This document shows positions 34,081-45,795 of a DNA stretch of 64,000 nucleotides, one piece after another. This DNA comes from Amblyomma americanum. Taxonomy: Eukaryota; Arthropoda; Arachnida; Ixodida; Ixodidae. The stretch spans positions 191,369,485 through 191,433,484 of the forward strand of contig NC_135497.1 of the NCBI RefSeq assembly GCF_052857255.1. The letters run 5' to 3'. The position numbers were made by a program, and so were the translations under genes. The notes beneath the pieces are model-generated. The model saw only the letters and a list, made by a program, of their open reading frames with translations. It searched no databases and had not been told where the DNA came from. The first letter of the stretch is position 1. Every line of letters begins with the position of its first letter.

Positions 34081-36498
34081 ACATGTCACGAGGAAAACTG
34101 CACGACTAGTAAGATAGAATAGACTTCTCATTTGAATATCGTGGGGGGTGCTTCTCCAGCCAAACCAAGTATGAAATTATGGGGCTTGACCTCTGCCAGG
34201 GACCATATTCTGTAAATTTCCATTTCGTCCTTTACCATTGGTCGCAGGTGCCAGTGACGTAGACGAGGAAGATGACGTTTAGAATTACGCACATGATGAC
34301 ACTACCATCAACGTATGCCACATCGATCACGCTCTGATAGACCGGTGCCATTTCCTTTTAAGACGGTGCTCGACGTGATTTTGCCATACTTGACGAGCTG
34401 TTTCGGTCTTATTTCCGCGTGAGGAAGGAATCCAAGGGGTGTTTTCCGAAGGATTGACCGGACTTCCTTAAACTTCAACACAATCGGACCTAAAAGAACT
34501 TATCTCACATTGGCACAATGGACGGTATAGAGAGGGCTCGAAGATCGAATTTTGTGGCAACACAAAAAAAAATTGAACAAATGGGAAGTGAGGATCTCAG
34601 TCCAGTAGACAACGCTTAGACCAGTCCTTTAGTCTAAATGTTGCCTAGGGGATTGAGGCCCCCCTCAACCATTATTCCCTCGCTTCTCTATTGGCAAAAT
34701 GCGGGTATTTTAATACTGATGAAACAAGAATTTATAGTTTTCTGCTGTGACATTGGAAACCGCATTGAACAAGCTTGAGCATTGTTATACTTTGGTACTT
34801 TGGTATTATCGGTGCATCTACTCATGACCGCTTCTCGGTGAAGTACATTTATGGACTGGAGTTGTCGATTTAAACCGAGAAATCTCGATAAAATTATGCC
34901 AAATTCTATAGATTTTCACCCAAACAGGCAAGTAACTTTGGCATGCTCGCCACAGCTGGGTGGCGATTGAATTTGACTGCGTTGGACGCAGTCAAAGAAG
35001 AAATACGGTGGCACCATTGGATTAAGCAGCTGACTTGTGCGTTTTGAGATAGTTCTTCATACCTTACACGCCTGTGATGGCGGGGACGCACCAACTCCTG
35101 GGTGTCTGTTAGCGAAGCGCTGTTTTTTACTATCGTCACCCGCTTAGGACGATTGCTTGGTTAAGTAGGCTGCGCCGCGGCATGTACGGACACCGAAGTT
35201 AACCCATGGATAAGAATGAAAAAAAAATTGTCATGCTCCCTATACCGCGATGTTTTAGTGGCAGTTTAATGACTGCTCTCAATACGTAGATAGTGTTACA
35301 CCCCAGCCTGTTGGTCAACCTAGCGCAAGAGCTCAACGATATACCATCTCGGCCTAGTTTTTGGAAAGTAACTTGCACTTGCAATATCTTCTGATGGCCC
35401 CGCCATTAACCGCTCTTAACCTTTACTGTGTGTGGTGTTATGCAGAGCCCACCTCGATCCGTCATGTGCATGAAGCCCGTCCAAGGTAACTGATCAAGCA
35501 GCCAGAAGATAACGATGAGATAATTCATTGATGCGCTGCGATGGGAGAAAGAAATGAAGGAGTAGAGGAGAAAATGGGGGAAGCTGTAGAGATTATATAG
35601 AGATTGAAACACGATAAGGAAACGCTCTGCCAGCCAGGACAGTACGAAGGAGAGAGAAGCAAGAAAACAAGGAATGCGGTCAATTGAAGAAAGAAGGCAA
35701 GAATGGGAATAAAATGAAGGAACGCTGTAGCAGAGACAGAAATAGAAAAATGTTAATATCAAGCTACTGGGCCAGTTGTGAAAACTTCCATGCACATGAT
35801 GGTGCCCGTCGCCCCCTGTCCAGGCCGGGCAATCGGAACTGTGAGCGTTCCTACACGAGCGGCTGCAGCTTATAAACGTAGTGCTCGGCGAAAGCGATCT
35901 CAGCCAGGATTTGGACTGTGGGCAGCCGAGGATACAAAATAAGAAACCGAAAAACCAGCAAGCGTGCAAAGCATCGCTGCTGACCTTCTTAGTGCGAGAG
36001 CATTATACAGCCTATTACTAACGAAACCTGACATCGGCTCATAAAAAAAGCAGTCCGAAACACTACCTATGACGTCAACATGACATGAAGCGTAAACCAT
36101 AAGATTGTAAACGTACTGATAGGCAATGACAGTGTTGAAAATAGTAGTAATAGTTGAACCTGATCACATCATGGAATAATAGTGTTAGATGACGTCATAG
36201 TATAAGATATTATCACAAACTGAGATTGCGTCATAATGCATGATGAGGTCATACCACATGTAAGTTGAATGCGAAACATTAAATCATAATCAACTACATG
36301 CTATCGTATTCAATATGGTTTTATCAACTACGTCATATCGGACAATGTGACGTGATCTAACACAACACTTCACGTGATTTGGAAAGGGTGTCAGTCAAGG
36401 GTGAGAGAAACGCCGGCATGCGCTAGAGGCGCGGAGCAGGAGATGAATAGTTTCGCATTCACAGCACGTAAGCTATGTTATGTTTCCTCGTATATTAT
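34081..36498. other. Unit 2 equivalent of 13051-15446; no gene recognised
   Basis: This stretch includes the purine-rich tract (about 35530-35760) and the TGACGTCA-like cluster (36120-36370). The longest frame, 187 codons on the minus strand (35406-35969), is split in unit 1 by indels in the purine tract, so it is not supported. Confidence 0.5.
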
Positions 36499-36950
36499 GA
36501 GGCGAAGGCCTTTAATGGCTCATTCTACCGTCCGTCCGGCGTTATTAGTGCTCTCAACAAAAAGATGAAAAATAAAATTTAGAGGGGCACTTTGTTGGCC
36601 TAATGTGCGGTGAGGCGAAAGCCTTTAGCGCGGTGTTGCTGCTTGTGTCACTGATGTGTGGCTAAGATGTTAATTAAGTACACAATTGTTTGTGAATCCT
36701 AAATGCTGGAGACATTGGAGGGCGTTTGGGAGGCATCCGTCAGATTCGACGCCTTTCCGCAAACACTCTCCACCGTCCTAGACAAGGGGAACTTCGTATG
36801 CGTTTGCAGGAAGTCGCTTAGTTGTTAGCACGCTCGGCTGCGGAACGGAAAAGTGGCGGTTCCAATCCCATCATAAACAAAAAAAAATTTTCTTATGTAA
36901 CGGACGCCGGACGGACGGGAGAATAAGCCATTGAAGGCTTTCGCCTTAAT
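36499..36950. mobile_element. TIR element with tRNA-like block, unit 2
   Basis: This is the copy of 15447-15898 with the same inverted ends, the same internal TAGTTGTTAGCACGCTCGG and the same GGTTCCAATCC. The A-run after the B box is shorter here. Confidence 0.65.
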
Positions 36951-38479
36951 ATAAACCAAAGAGTGGAGACCGGAGCCGCAGAGGTTTGCCGTGAATAAAA
37001 CCACTATAAAATAACTGAAAAGGATGGTAGTGAAGCTCACGCTCGCCAGACTCGCCGTTTAAAAGACTTACTTTTGCTAGTCGCCGATCGTCGGCGTAGA
37101 GAAAGCGAGGAACGGCAGGCGACGAAGTCCTCGACGCGGCGCAAGCGTAGAAGACGAACCTTCAGCTTCCTGAACTGCCGTCTCGAAGGAGGTTCGGGAC
37201 AGGAGCGCCGCGCAGCAGCGACAGCGTAAGAAACGTCAGAGCGAATTAGCGGCTGCTGCCGCCGCCCTGCCGTAAAACCCAGCCCAATCAATCACGCCGA
37301 TTGTTTGACTGGGCCGTTGCCTGTTTTAGCAAATTTTTAGTTTCTTCAATGGCGACAGTACTTCGCTCTGCATACGCAGCCGTAGATGCGACCACATTCC
37401 TTTCTTCCTTTATTTCCGAAAGAATCAGTTAAGGTGCATATGCATGTATACATTTAATTTTTCCATACTCTTTGGAGATCCGATACAAAAGGCTTTATAA
37501 AACGCCTGACAAGTCATCGGATCCTGTATTGCACACAAAGCTTCAGACAACGGTGCGACGATCAGAAATACATTACTCTGATGTGGCAAAATGAAGAAGC
37601 GAGAAGGTTCGAATTGCACTGGTTACGTGCAGTTGTAAATGATGTCGTGCATACTAACGATAACAAAAGGACTAATAAATGCGGATACACACAAGTGATC
37701 TTAACAAAGACAATACAGTGACCTGTGAATGACAATGACACCGTCAATATCATAATTTAGCCAGGAACTGTGGGAACCTATGGGTAACATTTCGGGCAAA
37801 TCGCTGGTAAATAGACTGTTCGCGCTGAAAAAAGGCCCAGATAAAGTCTGAGTGATTTCAGCCTCCCAGGAGTTCCACATTTTGTCACAGAAGTAAATTT
37901 TCTCTCAAAACAGCCGAAAACCGAAAAATGTCGGCTGAATTTTTCAAAAATTAAATCTGATAAGCTCAACCCTTAAAAATGATTTAGATGTTAACTCCAC
38001 AGAGTTTTTTTCCAATAATGTTCCGTTTGTTGTTTTGTGAGTTACACTTTCTTAAATGCGTACGCAAAAAAAGAAACGATGCAGACTAAAACTGGCGCAC
38101 CCACTACAGTATGGAGATGAACCCCATTGAGTTGTTACCACATGGCGAAATAATATCTTGCCTTTGTCACCAGAAATCTGCACCTCGGCTTTGCAACCGG
38201 ATACGCAAGAACAGTGCAAAGCGATTCTAAAATTGTCTAAATGCAATATTTCAGGGGCGGTGTGACGAAGTGGGGGGGGGGGGGGGGGGGCTATTGGTTT
38301 TGGTTCCTTATTTTGTTGGTGTTCAATCACTGGCGAGTTGAAGTATCATACGTAAAGAGGAGTGCATCCAGTGATCGAAGAAATCCTCCGCAAAAATTCT
38401 CCGTGGGGTCTCTAACGAAACCGTCGCGCAATCCACTCCTAGGACACAATTTTTTTGCGCGCAAAAATTTAATTACAAA

Positions 38480-39046
38480 ATGGCTGCATCGAAATTTTTT
38501 TGTTTTTTAAGAAGGGAAGGGCGGTTACTAGTTGATCTGGCTGGAAAACCGAACGATGGGCCTTCCGCAAGAGTTAGGGAGCGAAAGCTTGCTTCGCAAA
38601 TGAACCGTTTTAGACGCTTTAAGGTATTGCTTGTTCCGACACAAAGTAGGGAAGAAATAATGCGTCATGGAATGTACCGAAATGGGAAAAAAAAGATATA
38701 CATTGAGGCATGTAGGAAGCTTAGTGCAATTGAAGGTGCCGTAGTACTAGATTCAGTGCACTTCTGCCTAAGAAATGGCGTCCCATTTATCTATCCCGCC
38801 ACGTGTCCCAAAATTCCCTTCAAGCCGTGCCTCGCTCTACGTGCGCCATCGCACACATCCCACGACTCTCTTCTTGATATGATACACAGCGTATACGAGA
38901 AACGTGGAACGCCATGCGTACGGGCATACAGGGTGATTAAAATTATGATTTACAGATTTCGCAAAGTACGGTGCTCAGAGGTACCTGAAATCCATCTCTG
39001 CACATCGTCTATGTGGCGGCCAGGGGAGTCCAAAGCACGAGGATAA
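38480..39046 (+). CDS. 188-codon open frame in unit 2 (uncertain)
   Basis: An ATG in good context (ACAAAATGGC) opens a basic frame of 188 codons beginning MAASKFFCFLRREGRLLVDL. Lys/Arg-rich patches occur around residues 35-50 and 70-80, with several cysteines. From about residue 151 the frame is encoded by the TIR element that starts at 38929, so the C-terminus is transposon-derived. The unit 1 copy stops at codon 66 and is also frame-shifted. I recognise no domain. It is either a degraded exon with a mobile-element tail or a chance frame. A polymorphic or lineage-specific gene remains possible. Confidence 0.2.
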   Translation: MAASKFFCFLRREGRLLVDLAGKPNDGPSARVRERKLASQMNRFRRFKVLLVPTQSREEIMRHGMYRNGKKKIYIEACRKLSAIEGAVVLDSVHFCLRNGVPFIYPATCPKIPFKPCLALRAPSHTSHDSLLDMIHSVYEKRGTPCVRAYRVIKIMIYRFRKVRCSEVPEIHLCTSSMWRPGESKARG

Positions 39047-39749
39047 CTTCTACCGCCAGGCATATCATTGCCTAAGATTTATTAATGAACTTATTAATCA
39101 CTACAGTAACCGGACATGCCTGTATTGGAAAGTTAGAGCGAGTCTTATTCCCCAATAATTATATTTAATAAAATTTTCCTAGCATGTGTGTTTTACGAGA
39201 TCATCCTTTACAAACTTTCAGCGGGATCCCCGTAATTGCGCATGCAAGGCGTTGAGATCGGCGCGAAACTCCTACCAGCGTGACGAGGCGTTTCGTCTGC
39301 CAACGGCATAGAGTGACTGGTGAAGCTAACGACTGTTTCCTTCCACTTCCGGCTACCGATATAGCAGAAAAGCGTGATGCAATAGCTAAGTCACACTACT
39401 GAGGATATTTGCGCCGAGTGCCAGCGCTGAACATGTGTAATTGCGCGAAATCAGTGGAAACTTTCGGGCCGAATACCTCATAACGCATGTGCTCTGGACG
39501 AACTCTATCAAATGCAGTAGTCTAGAAAAGCGACCGCCTCTATGTGTCCGGTATAAACATTCACGATAGACGCCGTGCTTAAAAGCCTAATTAGAAATTT
39601 AAGTTAATTAGATGGCTGATGGTGAAAATTATCATCTCCCTCTGCGTCCACGTGGCCGTGGCCGCATAACTTATGTGCACAGATGTATTTGACGTAGCTT
39701 CCAGCGCGTGACATTAAGAAAGCTGTAAAACTTAATTTTCATCACCCTG
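38929..39749. mobile_element. TIR element with TA flanks, unit 2
   Basis: This is the copy of 17864-18681, with CAGGGTG ends and TA at 38927-38928 and 39750-39751. It is nearly identical to unit 1 over its right half. Confidence 0.75.
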
Positions 39750-41205
39750 TATGATACTCGGCGACATTGCTAGCATTTATGCGAGATTAGCAGTATTTTC
39801 TAGTGGGCTATAGTTGGCGCATGTCGTTCACATCAAAGAACTGCGCCAAAAAACGCTGTCCAAGTGACCATACCCTAGGTCTGAAAACACTATATTCCTC
39901 ACCAATGCTAGAGGTAAGACTGAAGGAGTTGAGAGTGATGCTATCAGGATTTTCAAGAACGCAGACAAATGTGTGAACACGCTGTCGATCATACTTTCAT
40001 CTAAAGAAATCGCGTTTTTAATCGGCGCCAGTTTGCAACGACAGCTGTTGTTCTCATCAGCACTATAAATTATCGGCTTCACCTTTGCCCTTCTTGCATG
40101 TTCTGATCCTTCACGACCATTTGATTCTAGGCTGTGGCTTAAGGTGGGTTCAGAATATCAGACCGTATTTAGGGTGGTCCGCGGGGGGCCGCTACCACGT
40201 GACACAAACCTGCATCTTTTGAGTCACCATGAGCGGCCTGTCATGATTCCGCCGCCATCGGGTCGCAGGCCTGTTTGAAAATGCCGCCACTTATTTTAGT
40301 AGGCCTCTTTTGAGGCACCGAATTATTTGCGTATATGTTACAGTCCGATCACTACTTTCTGCATTAACATGTGCTCGCTCGCTGGCTATATTTGCCCCGA
40401 ATGAAGCCGGCTTTGCTCTGCATGAAATATTTTCGTTTAGGATTGCGTTTAGTCCACGTAGAATTGCGTGGGTGTCTACCATTGTTTCTTCTGTTGCCTG
40501 TTAAGTGATAGCTTATAAAGAGTTCGGCAGCTCGACAAATTGATGCGCCTCGTAAGGCTTGGTCCGGCGGCACACATACAGGGCTGAGCCACAGTTGCTC
40601 CGGAAAATTTTGCGGGCGGGTGCCCTCGGGGGACTCTCGGGTGCTCCGGTAACTAGCGGCTTGTCAAATGCAAACGAAGAGACGTGAAAGGTGACGATTA
40701 ATCAATTTAGATTTGTTTGTGGAGCTTGTGTAGCGGTGCTAGGTCGTGCTTGGCTAGCTCGCGAGATCCTTGTAGTATCGTGGAACGAGGCTGGGCACTG
40801 CCTAGGTGTCCGGTAATTTGTTGTTGCGGCGCGCAAAGTGCAAAATTACCCTTATCTACTTCCATCGAAAAGTGACGCGCATATGCTTCTATGCCGTCTA
40901 GTGTCGAAGCTTGCTTCCTGAACTTGAAGGCTTGTTTTGGCTATCCGCTGCTCTCCAAATGAAGTTGTGTGCGCGCTGCAGTGTTGTTTCGAATATGCAT
41001 ACATGGAGCGTGGCGACGCCTGAGTGGGGCAACTTTGGCTCGCTCTAAGGTCGTACCCGCGGGGCTTTACACTGCCTGCACGCTAGCTTTCGCCCTAAAG
41101 ACCAAGTTGAGAGCTTACCTCGTCTTTGGTATAAAATGTCGCTGCTTGCGAGAAAGTGGATTGAACATGCTTCGTACTTATCGGTTGCTCTTCCTTACTG
41201 TGTTG
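39450..41205. repeat. Segment A', unit 2, with ~570-bp internal deletion
   Basis: This is the equivalent of 18385-20705. CCGGTAATTTG joins GTTGCGGCGCGCAAAGTG near 40820, removing about 570 bp that unit 1 keeps between 19757 and 20328. The offset between units changes from 21,070 to 20,500 across this point. Confidence 0.85.
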
Positions 41206-43742
41206 TGGTGGGGCTTGTCTTCGCCTCGGCTGTCGCGCAGCCTATGCGTTGCCGAATGCCAAAATTGAAAAGATCAATGTTCAATAAGCTGGCACTGAAG
41301 CGGTAGCAAGACATGTCCTAGTTGCTACGGACACGTGCTCTGCAGGATACGATGTGTGTTGTGGTGGGCATGGTGCTCGTAACAGATTGCATAATTACGA
41401 GAAGATGGCGGTCACACATTACTAGACTGTTGCTCGCAGCGTGCGACTGGTCAAGGCGCCAATTTGTGCCATTTGAGGAAGAGCTGGGAGCGTTTCACTG
41501 CGTATGGACTTAAATGAGTGCTTTTATCATGGCGGATTCTGCGTGGATGTCATCAGTTTTTCAGCACTTGTCGAGAGGGTTAGCTTCTTCGTACAGTCGC
41601 CGCATCGAACGAGCAACAAGCGATCGAGATGTAAGAATGGGCGAACTTCTTTTTGCGCTTTCATCACGTGGAACAGTGCGTGTCAAGCAAAATAATGCGT
41701 GTACGCTGGACATGGCTTTAGCGATGGATCTACAGCGACGTCCGCAGTATCTTTACTGCACAGGAACTGAGTGCGTCGGAAGTTCCTTTAGACACTTCGT
41801 GACCCTTGATGGGCACAAAGCCCTCATTTTCGCCCTTCCGCCCTCACCCTCACCATTAAATCATTAATCCTCTCTCACTGTCATCCTGATTTTGTAGTCT
41901 TCCCTCCACCTTACTCTTATTTCGGAAAATATGGTGGTCCTCCTTCACCCTCACCTAATTTTGCTGTCCCTCCCTGGCTCTCACAATAAGCATTTTTAAC
42001 ATTTGAGCTATTTGTCCTTATTGCCGATTTTCCCCGATATTACTCACCAACACTAGGCGCAAGCTATTGTTCACTGGGCGCTGTTCTTTCTTTCATGTCG
42101 AGTCCCGCGGTCCTTATAAGCGTCTCACTCCGAAGTTATCAGTAGGCGAGAATGGTGGCGCAAACTAGCAGAGGGACTACACGCATGCTGCAGCCGATCA
42201 CTGGCAAAAGCCGTGTAAATCTGGTACACCCGGCAGCGGCTAAAATGAACTGTGCCGGAGGCCGGGCCGTGAAAAGCGCAGCAGAAGTTCTCGCCACGCG
42301 CTAAATAGCCAATCAGAGGCGTCTCCAGGAGAGTTGCATCCAAGCTTACCAACCGATACAGGACAACGCGTCTGGTTATCCCTAACGCAACCACCTCTCG
42401 GCCCACAAGTCGCGATTGTGGTGGAACACAAGCTTGGCGTAAATCACGACAACCATTTTCATTACCATTGGGGCGATATAAATTTGCCGTGCAGCAGCAG
42501 CACAACTCTTTCTAGTTCGGTGGCGATTAAAAATTACGACGCCAGCCGTCTCTCGAATCTTGCCGTATAACAGGGCACCGACTCAGGGAATGAGCAGCGA
42601 CTCAGCACGCTGCCGCGGGGTTGTACACTAAGCTGCCAAGCATCCTTTTGTTTGAAGCGATCGCCACCCACCATGGAGCTGCATATTCCCTTGTAGGCAG
42701 CGTGTACAGCCGCATCCGCGGACGGACGCGCGTGCATGGGCGGTGTCAGTGGAGAGGTAGGCAGAAGAGCCTCCGGTGAACACCCTGCGGCATAATTAGG
42801 ACCGCCCATGGCATAGTCGAACTGAACGGTCGTCCAAAGAAAGCATTCCTACCGTAGCTCGACTCTAGAGAGTTCTTGTTTTGTAATTTATCTCTCGTCG
42901 TCTTTCACGCGTGTTCTGGAATCGGCTGCGCCCCGGACGGGAACCTCAACGAATGGCCGGGAATGGAACCAACTTTGTGACACACCGGCGGCCTCAGCCC
43001 GTGCATCTTTGCCCTCCTTCACCCTCACCCTCGAACACTTTTCTTCGCTAATCCTCCTTCTCCTTCATCTCACCGACTGAATCCCTCATGGGTTGAAGGT
43101 TCCCATGACTGGTTGTAACCTCCCATCGTCGTCGGCTCTTCGCTCTCAGTGCACTGACGACCGTTCGCGCAATTGTCGCTAGCTGGCGCTAGTCGCCTGG
43201 AGGTAGGTTAACAGCTCCCTGTCCTGGCCTCCCCATCCCTCTCGCCGTATGTACAATCAAGTTTCCTCCTCCTCCACAATACAAATATAAACTAAGCAAG
43301 AACAGTCGAGGCACGTTCTCCAGGTCCCGTTAGTACTTGCAATCTACCGTCGCGTCTGAACAATACGAACTCGAAGCGGTCGGAGAATTTGTTTGAATTA
43401 ACTAAAGTTCGGACTAAAAAGTCAGATCGGGACTAATGGCGAATGTACTGCTTTGCGCTCGTCCGCCAAAATATTCTGTTTACTCGACGAGGTCTGATTA
43501 CATTATCTGAAAAGCTATGCTGTATAGAAAATAAAAACCTTTTAATTGGGACTAATACTGTTTGGCGGTCGGTCCTAATTTTCCGCGCGGCCAAAATATA
43601 TATAGATAATTAGACGCATACCTTTTGTATCCGTCATAACAAGGAAGTTGAAGTTGTATTGCAATCCACGCGCGCCTGCGCACTGTGGAAAATTATGAAG
43701 GAATAGAAAGCTTAATTCTCAGTCAAATGATACAACAGTGTC

Positions 43743-43743
<1 letters not shown>
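41206..43743. other. Unit 2 equivalent of 20706-23290
   Basis: This stretch contains the pyrimidine-rich tracts, the TATA/initiator pair and the frame-shifted counterpart of the 138-codon frame (start near 42152, shifted near 42298, offset frame 42334-42570). No gene is supported. Confidence 0.5.

Positions 43744-43814
<71 letters not shown>
43744..43814 (+). repeat. (AAT)n microsatellite, about 23 units
   Basis: Perfect AAT repeats form the 3' tail of the minus-strand SINE. The tract is absent in unit 1, so it arrived with or expanded after the insertion. Confidence 0.95.
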
Positions 43815-43815
<1 letters not shown>

Positions 43816-44052
43816 TGGTTTTTGGCGAAAGGAAATGGCGCAGTATCTGTCTCATATATCGTTGGACACCTGAACCGCGCCGAAGGGATAAAGGAGGGAG
43901 TGAAAGAAGAAAGGAAGAAGAGGTGCCGTAGTGGAGGGCTCCGGAATAATTTCGACCACCTGGGGATCTTTAACGTGCACTGACATCGCACAGCACACGG
44001 GCGCCTTAGCGTTTTTCCTCCATAAAAACGCAGCCGCCGCGGTCGGGTTCTA
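43744..44052 (-). mobile_element. 5'-truncated tick SINE with (AAT)n tail, unit 2 only
   Basis: An insertion of about 305 bp interrupts CAGTGTCGAA/GAAGGAAAAAGAA, which is continuous in unit 1 at 23290. The body (GTGCCGTAGTGGAGGGCTCC ... TTTAACGTGCACTGACATCG ... CGCCGCGGTCGGGTTC) is a tRNA-derived SINE that I recognise as common in hard ticks. It is read on the minus strand, so (ATT)n is its 3' tail. The head stops at the B-box region (GGTCGGGTTC near 44041-44050) and the A box is missing, which is a 5' truncation typical of incomplete target-primed reverse transcription. The related complete copy is at 61310-61551. Confidence 0.9.
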
Positions 44053-44630
44053 AAAAGGAAAAGAATTATTGAAAGGATGATGTTTGAAGATCTTGTACTC
44101 ACCCAGGGAGGACCACTGGCTGTCCAGGACCCCTCTAGCTCCCGCGTCTCGCTTAATCGGTTCGACCAGCCCAAGCTGATCGGTTGGGTTAGCGGCTAGC
44201 AGAGCATCTTACACCAGTGTGTGGATGGCGAAGGTTGCTCCCTGTCTAATTCATAACATGCCTTTGTGTGATCTGCTTTCTTGTTTATCTTCTCGGTAAA
44301 ACTTAATTACTCTGTCGCTCCTCTGCCTTACTAGTTTCCTCGTTAAATAGCATAGCTAAGCTCACCGGCTTAGCGCGTTAATCAGTGAGAACTGACTATC
44401 AATAGCGATCGATGTCTAGAGTGGCGGGCCCGTTTTGACGTTCCACAAGGGACTGCCCGGTTGGGCATCTCGCAGGCTTGTTTTGCCGACTAACTCGCGT
44501 GCATACTCACCCTTCGTCCGATTGCGGTCGTCAGTTCGATCGCGTTCCCTGCACGCTTCACGGACTTCACTGCCCGCTTGCACGAAGGAAATTAGTCTAT
44601 TCCCGGGTGTTGTCTTATTCCCAGTCTAAG

Positions 44631-45067
44631 CCCTCCGTTGCTTTTGAGGAAAGCAAAGGCGCATAGCTGGCTTATTGGGTTGGTGGACACCAAATCGCGT
44701 TGGGAGGTGCTGATGGCGTCCACGTAAATAATACGCAACGCATTACACAACTGCCGTTGACCCCCTAAATGGGTTGTAACTAGCTATTACAGATTTCGCT
44801 GCCAAAATTAACTGCACCCTGGAAAATTTTAAGCGCAAGCTGTAATAGCTTGTTAGAAGCTATTCAGTAGAAGAATTTTAGGGGCTACAACGGTAGTTGT
44901 TTAAAGTGTTACGCGTTACTCGTTAGGTGAACACCTATTAAGGCGGAAACTTGGGCAAGTTGGAAAGAGTTTGAAGCGTTAGCAAAAATGATTTCATAGG
45001 TGAACGCCACCACCACATGACAGTGGGCCAATTATAACTCTTTCCTTTCCTCAAAACCAACGGAGGG
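44631..45067. mobile_element. Foldback MITE, unit 2
   Basis: This is the copy of 23875-24327. The left end is CCCTCCGTTGCTTTTGAGGA and the right end is TCCTCAAAACCAACGGAGGG. A short stretch near 45020 (around ACATGACAG) is deleted relative to unit 1. Confidence 0.75.
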
Positions 45068-45795
45068 TTTCGACTGACAACACTTGCAGCTAGACTATTT
45101 GGTTTCTACAAGCGTGCCCTCGAGTATGGAAGTGTACCTGGAACGCGCTCGACCGGAAAACCGCAAGTGGAAGATGGCCGAGTCTGCTCATAAGCGTCTA
45201 GACACCAAAGCAGGCCTGTGAGACGCCAAACAGGGCAGTCGCCTCTGAAATGTCAAAACAGGCCTGCCACTCCGGACCTCTCTGCCGCTAATGCCAATCA
45301 GCTTTCACTGTATCATACGCCAGGCCAGTAGGCTTGGATCAAACAATTTTTAAAACCCAAAGCACCTCGAGCGTGTCTTGAGGGCCTTGCACTGAACAAT
45401 GGTATGCTTTAGCGTTTCGCAGCCTTGCATGCAACAGCAAAATGACAGACATGAATGGATGAACAGCATGGCCGACGTTCTAGAGAAGAAAGGCCGCCAC
45501 CGTCTGGAAGACGTTGAAGTAACAACGAGCGTTAGATGTTTGCTTTACTAGATGAAGAAAACGAAAAAGAAGGCGCCGCTCGTCTCGAGAAACGGAATAT
45601 AATACCCTTCGAAACGATCACCGCCTAGCGCCACCTATCAGAGAAATTACAGTGCGCGTCTACCCATTGTCGAGTTGAACCCCCTGAAGATACGTCCCGA
45701 ACGTAATTTGCTTCGTTTGGGGGGGACCAAGGTAGGCCTAGAATTTGGTTTGCGTTGCGATATGGTAACGCTCCAATTAGTAATTCCATGCATGC

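Larger units (their letters stand above)
25105..45795. repeat. 21-kb tandem unit, copy 2
   Basis: This is the second direct copy of 3832-25104. It ends at TAATTCCATGCATGC (45795), after which unrelated sequence (AATTATTACC) follows. The dinucleotide GC is shared by the left edge, the junction and the right edge, so the tandem join has 2 bp of microhomology. Relative to copy 1 it lacks the MITE at 7269-7506 and blocks of about 570, 64 and 55 bp. It gains a SINE with an (AAT)n tail at 43744-44052. Substitutions are scattered, from almost none over hundreds of bases (around 39.4-39.7 kb) to a few per hundred elsewhere. Confidence 0.95.

Noticed and set aside
38241..38510. Gly-rich ORF (and its 17202 counterpart)
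   Set aside because: Its reading frame depends on the length of a poly-G tract that differs by one base between units.
43738..43983. Asn- or Ile-repeat ORFs
   Set aside because: They are translations of the (AAT)n SINE tail.
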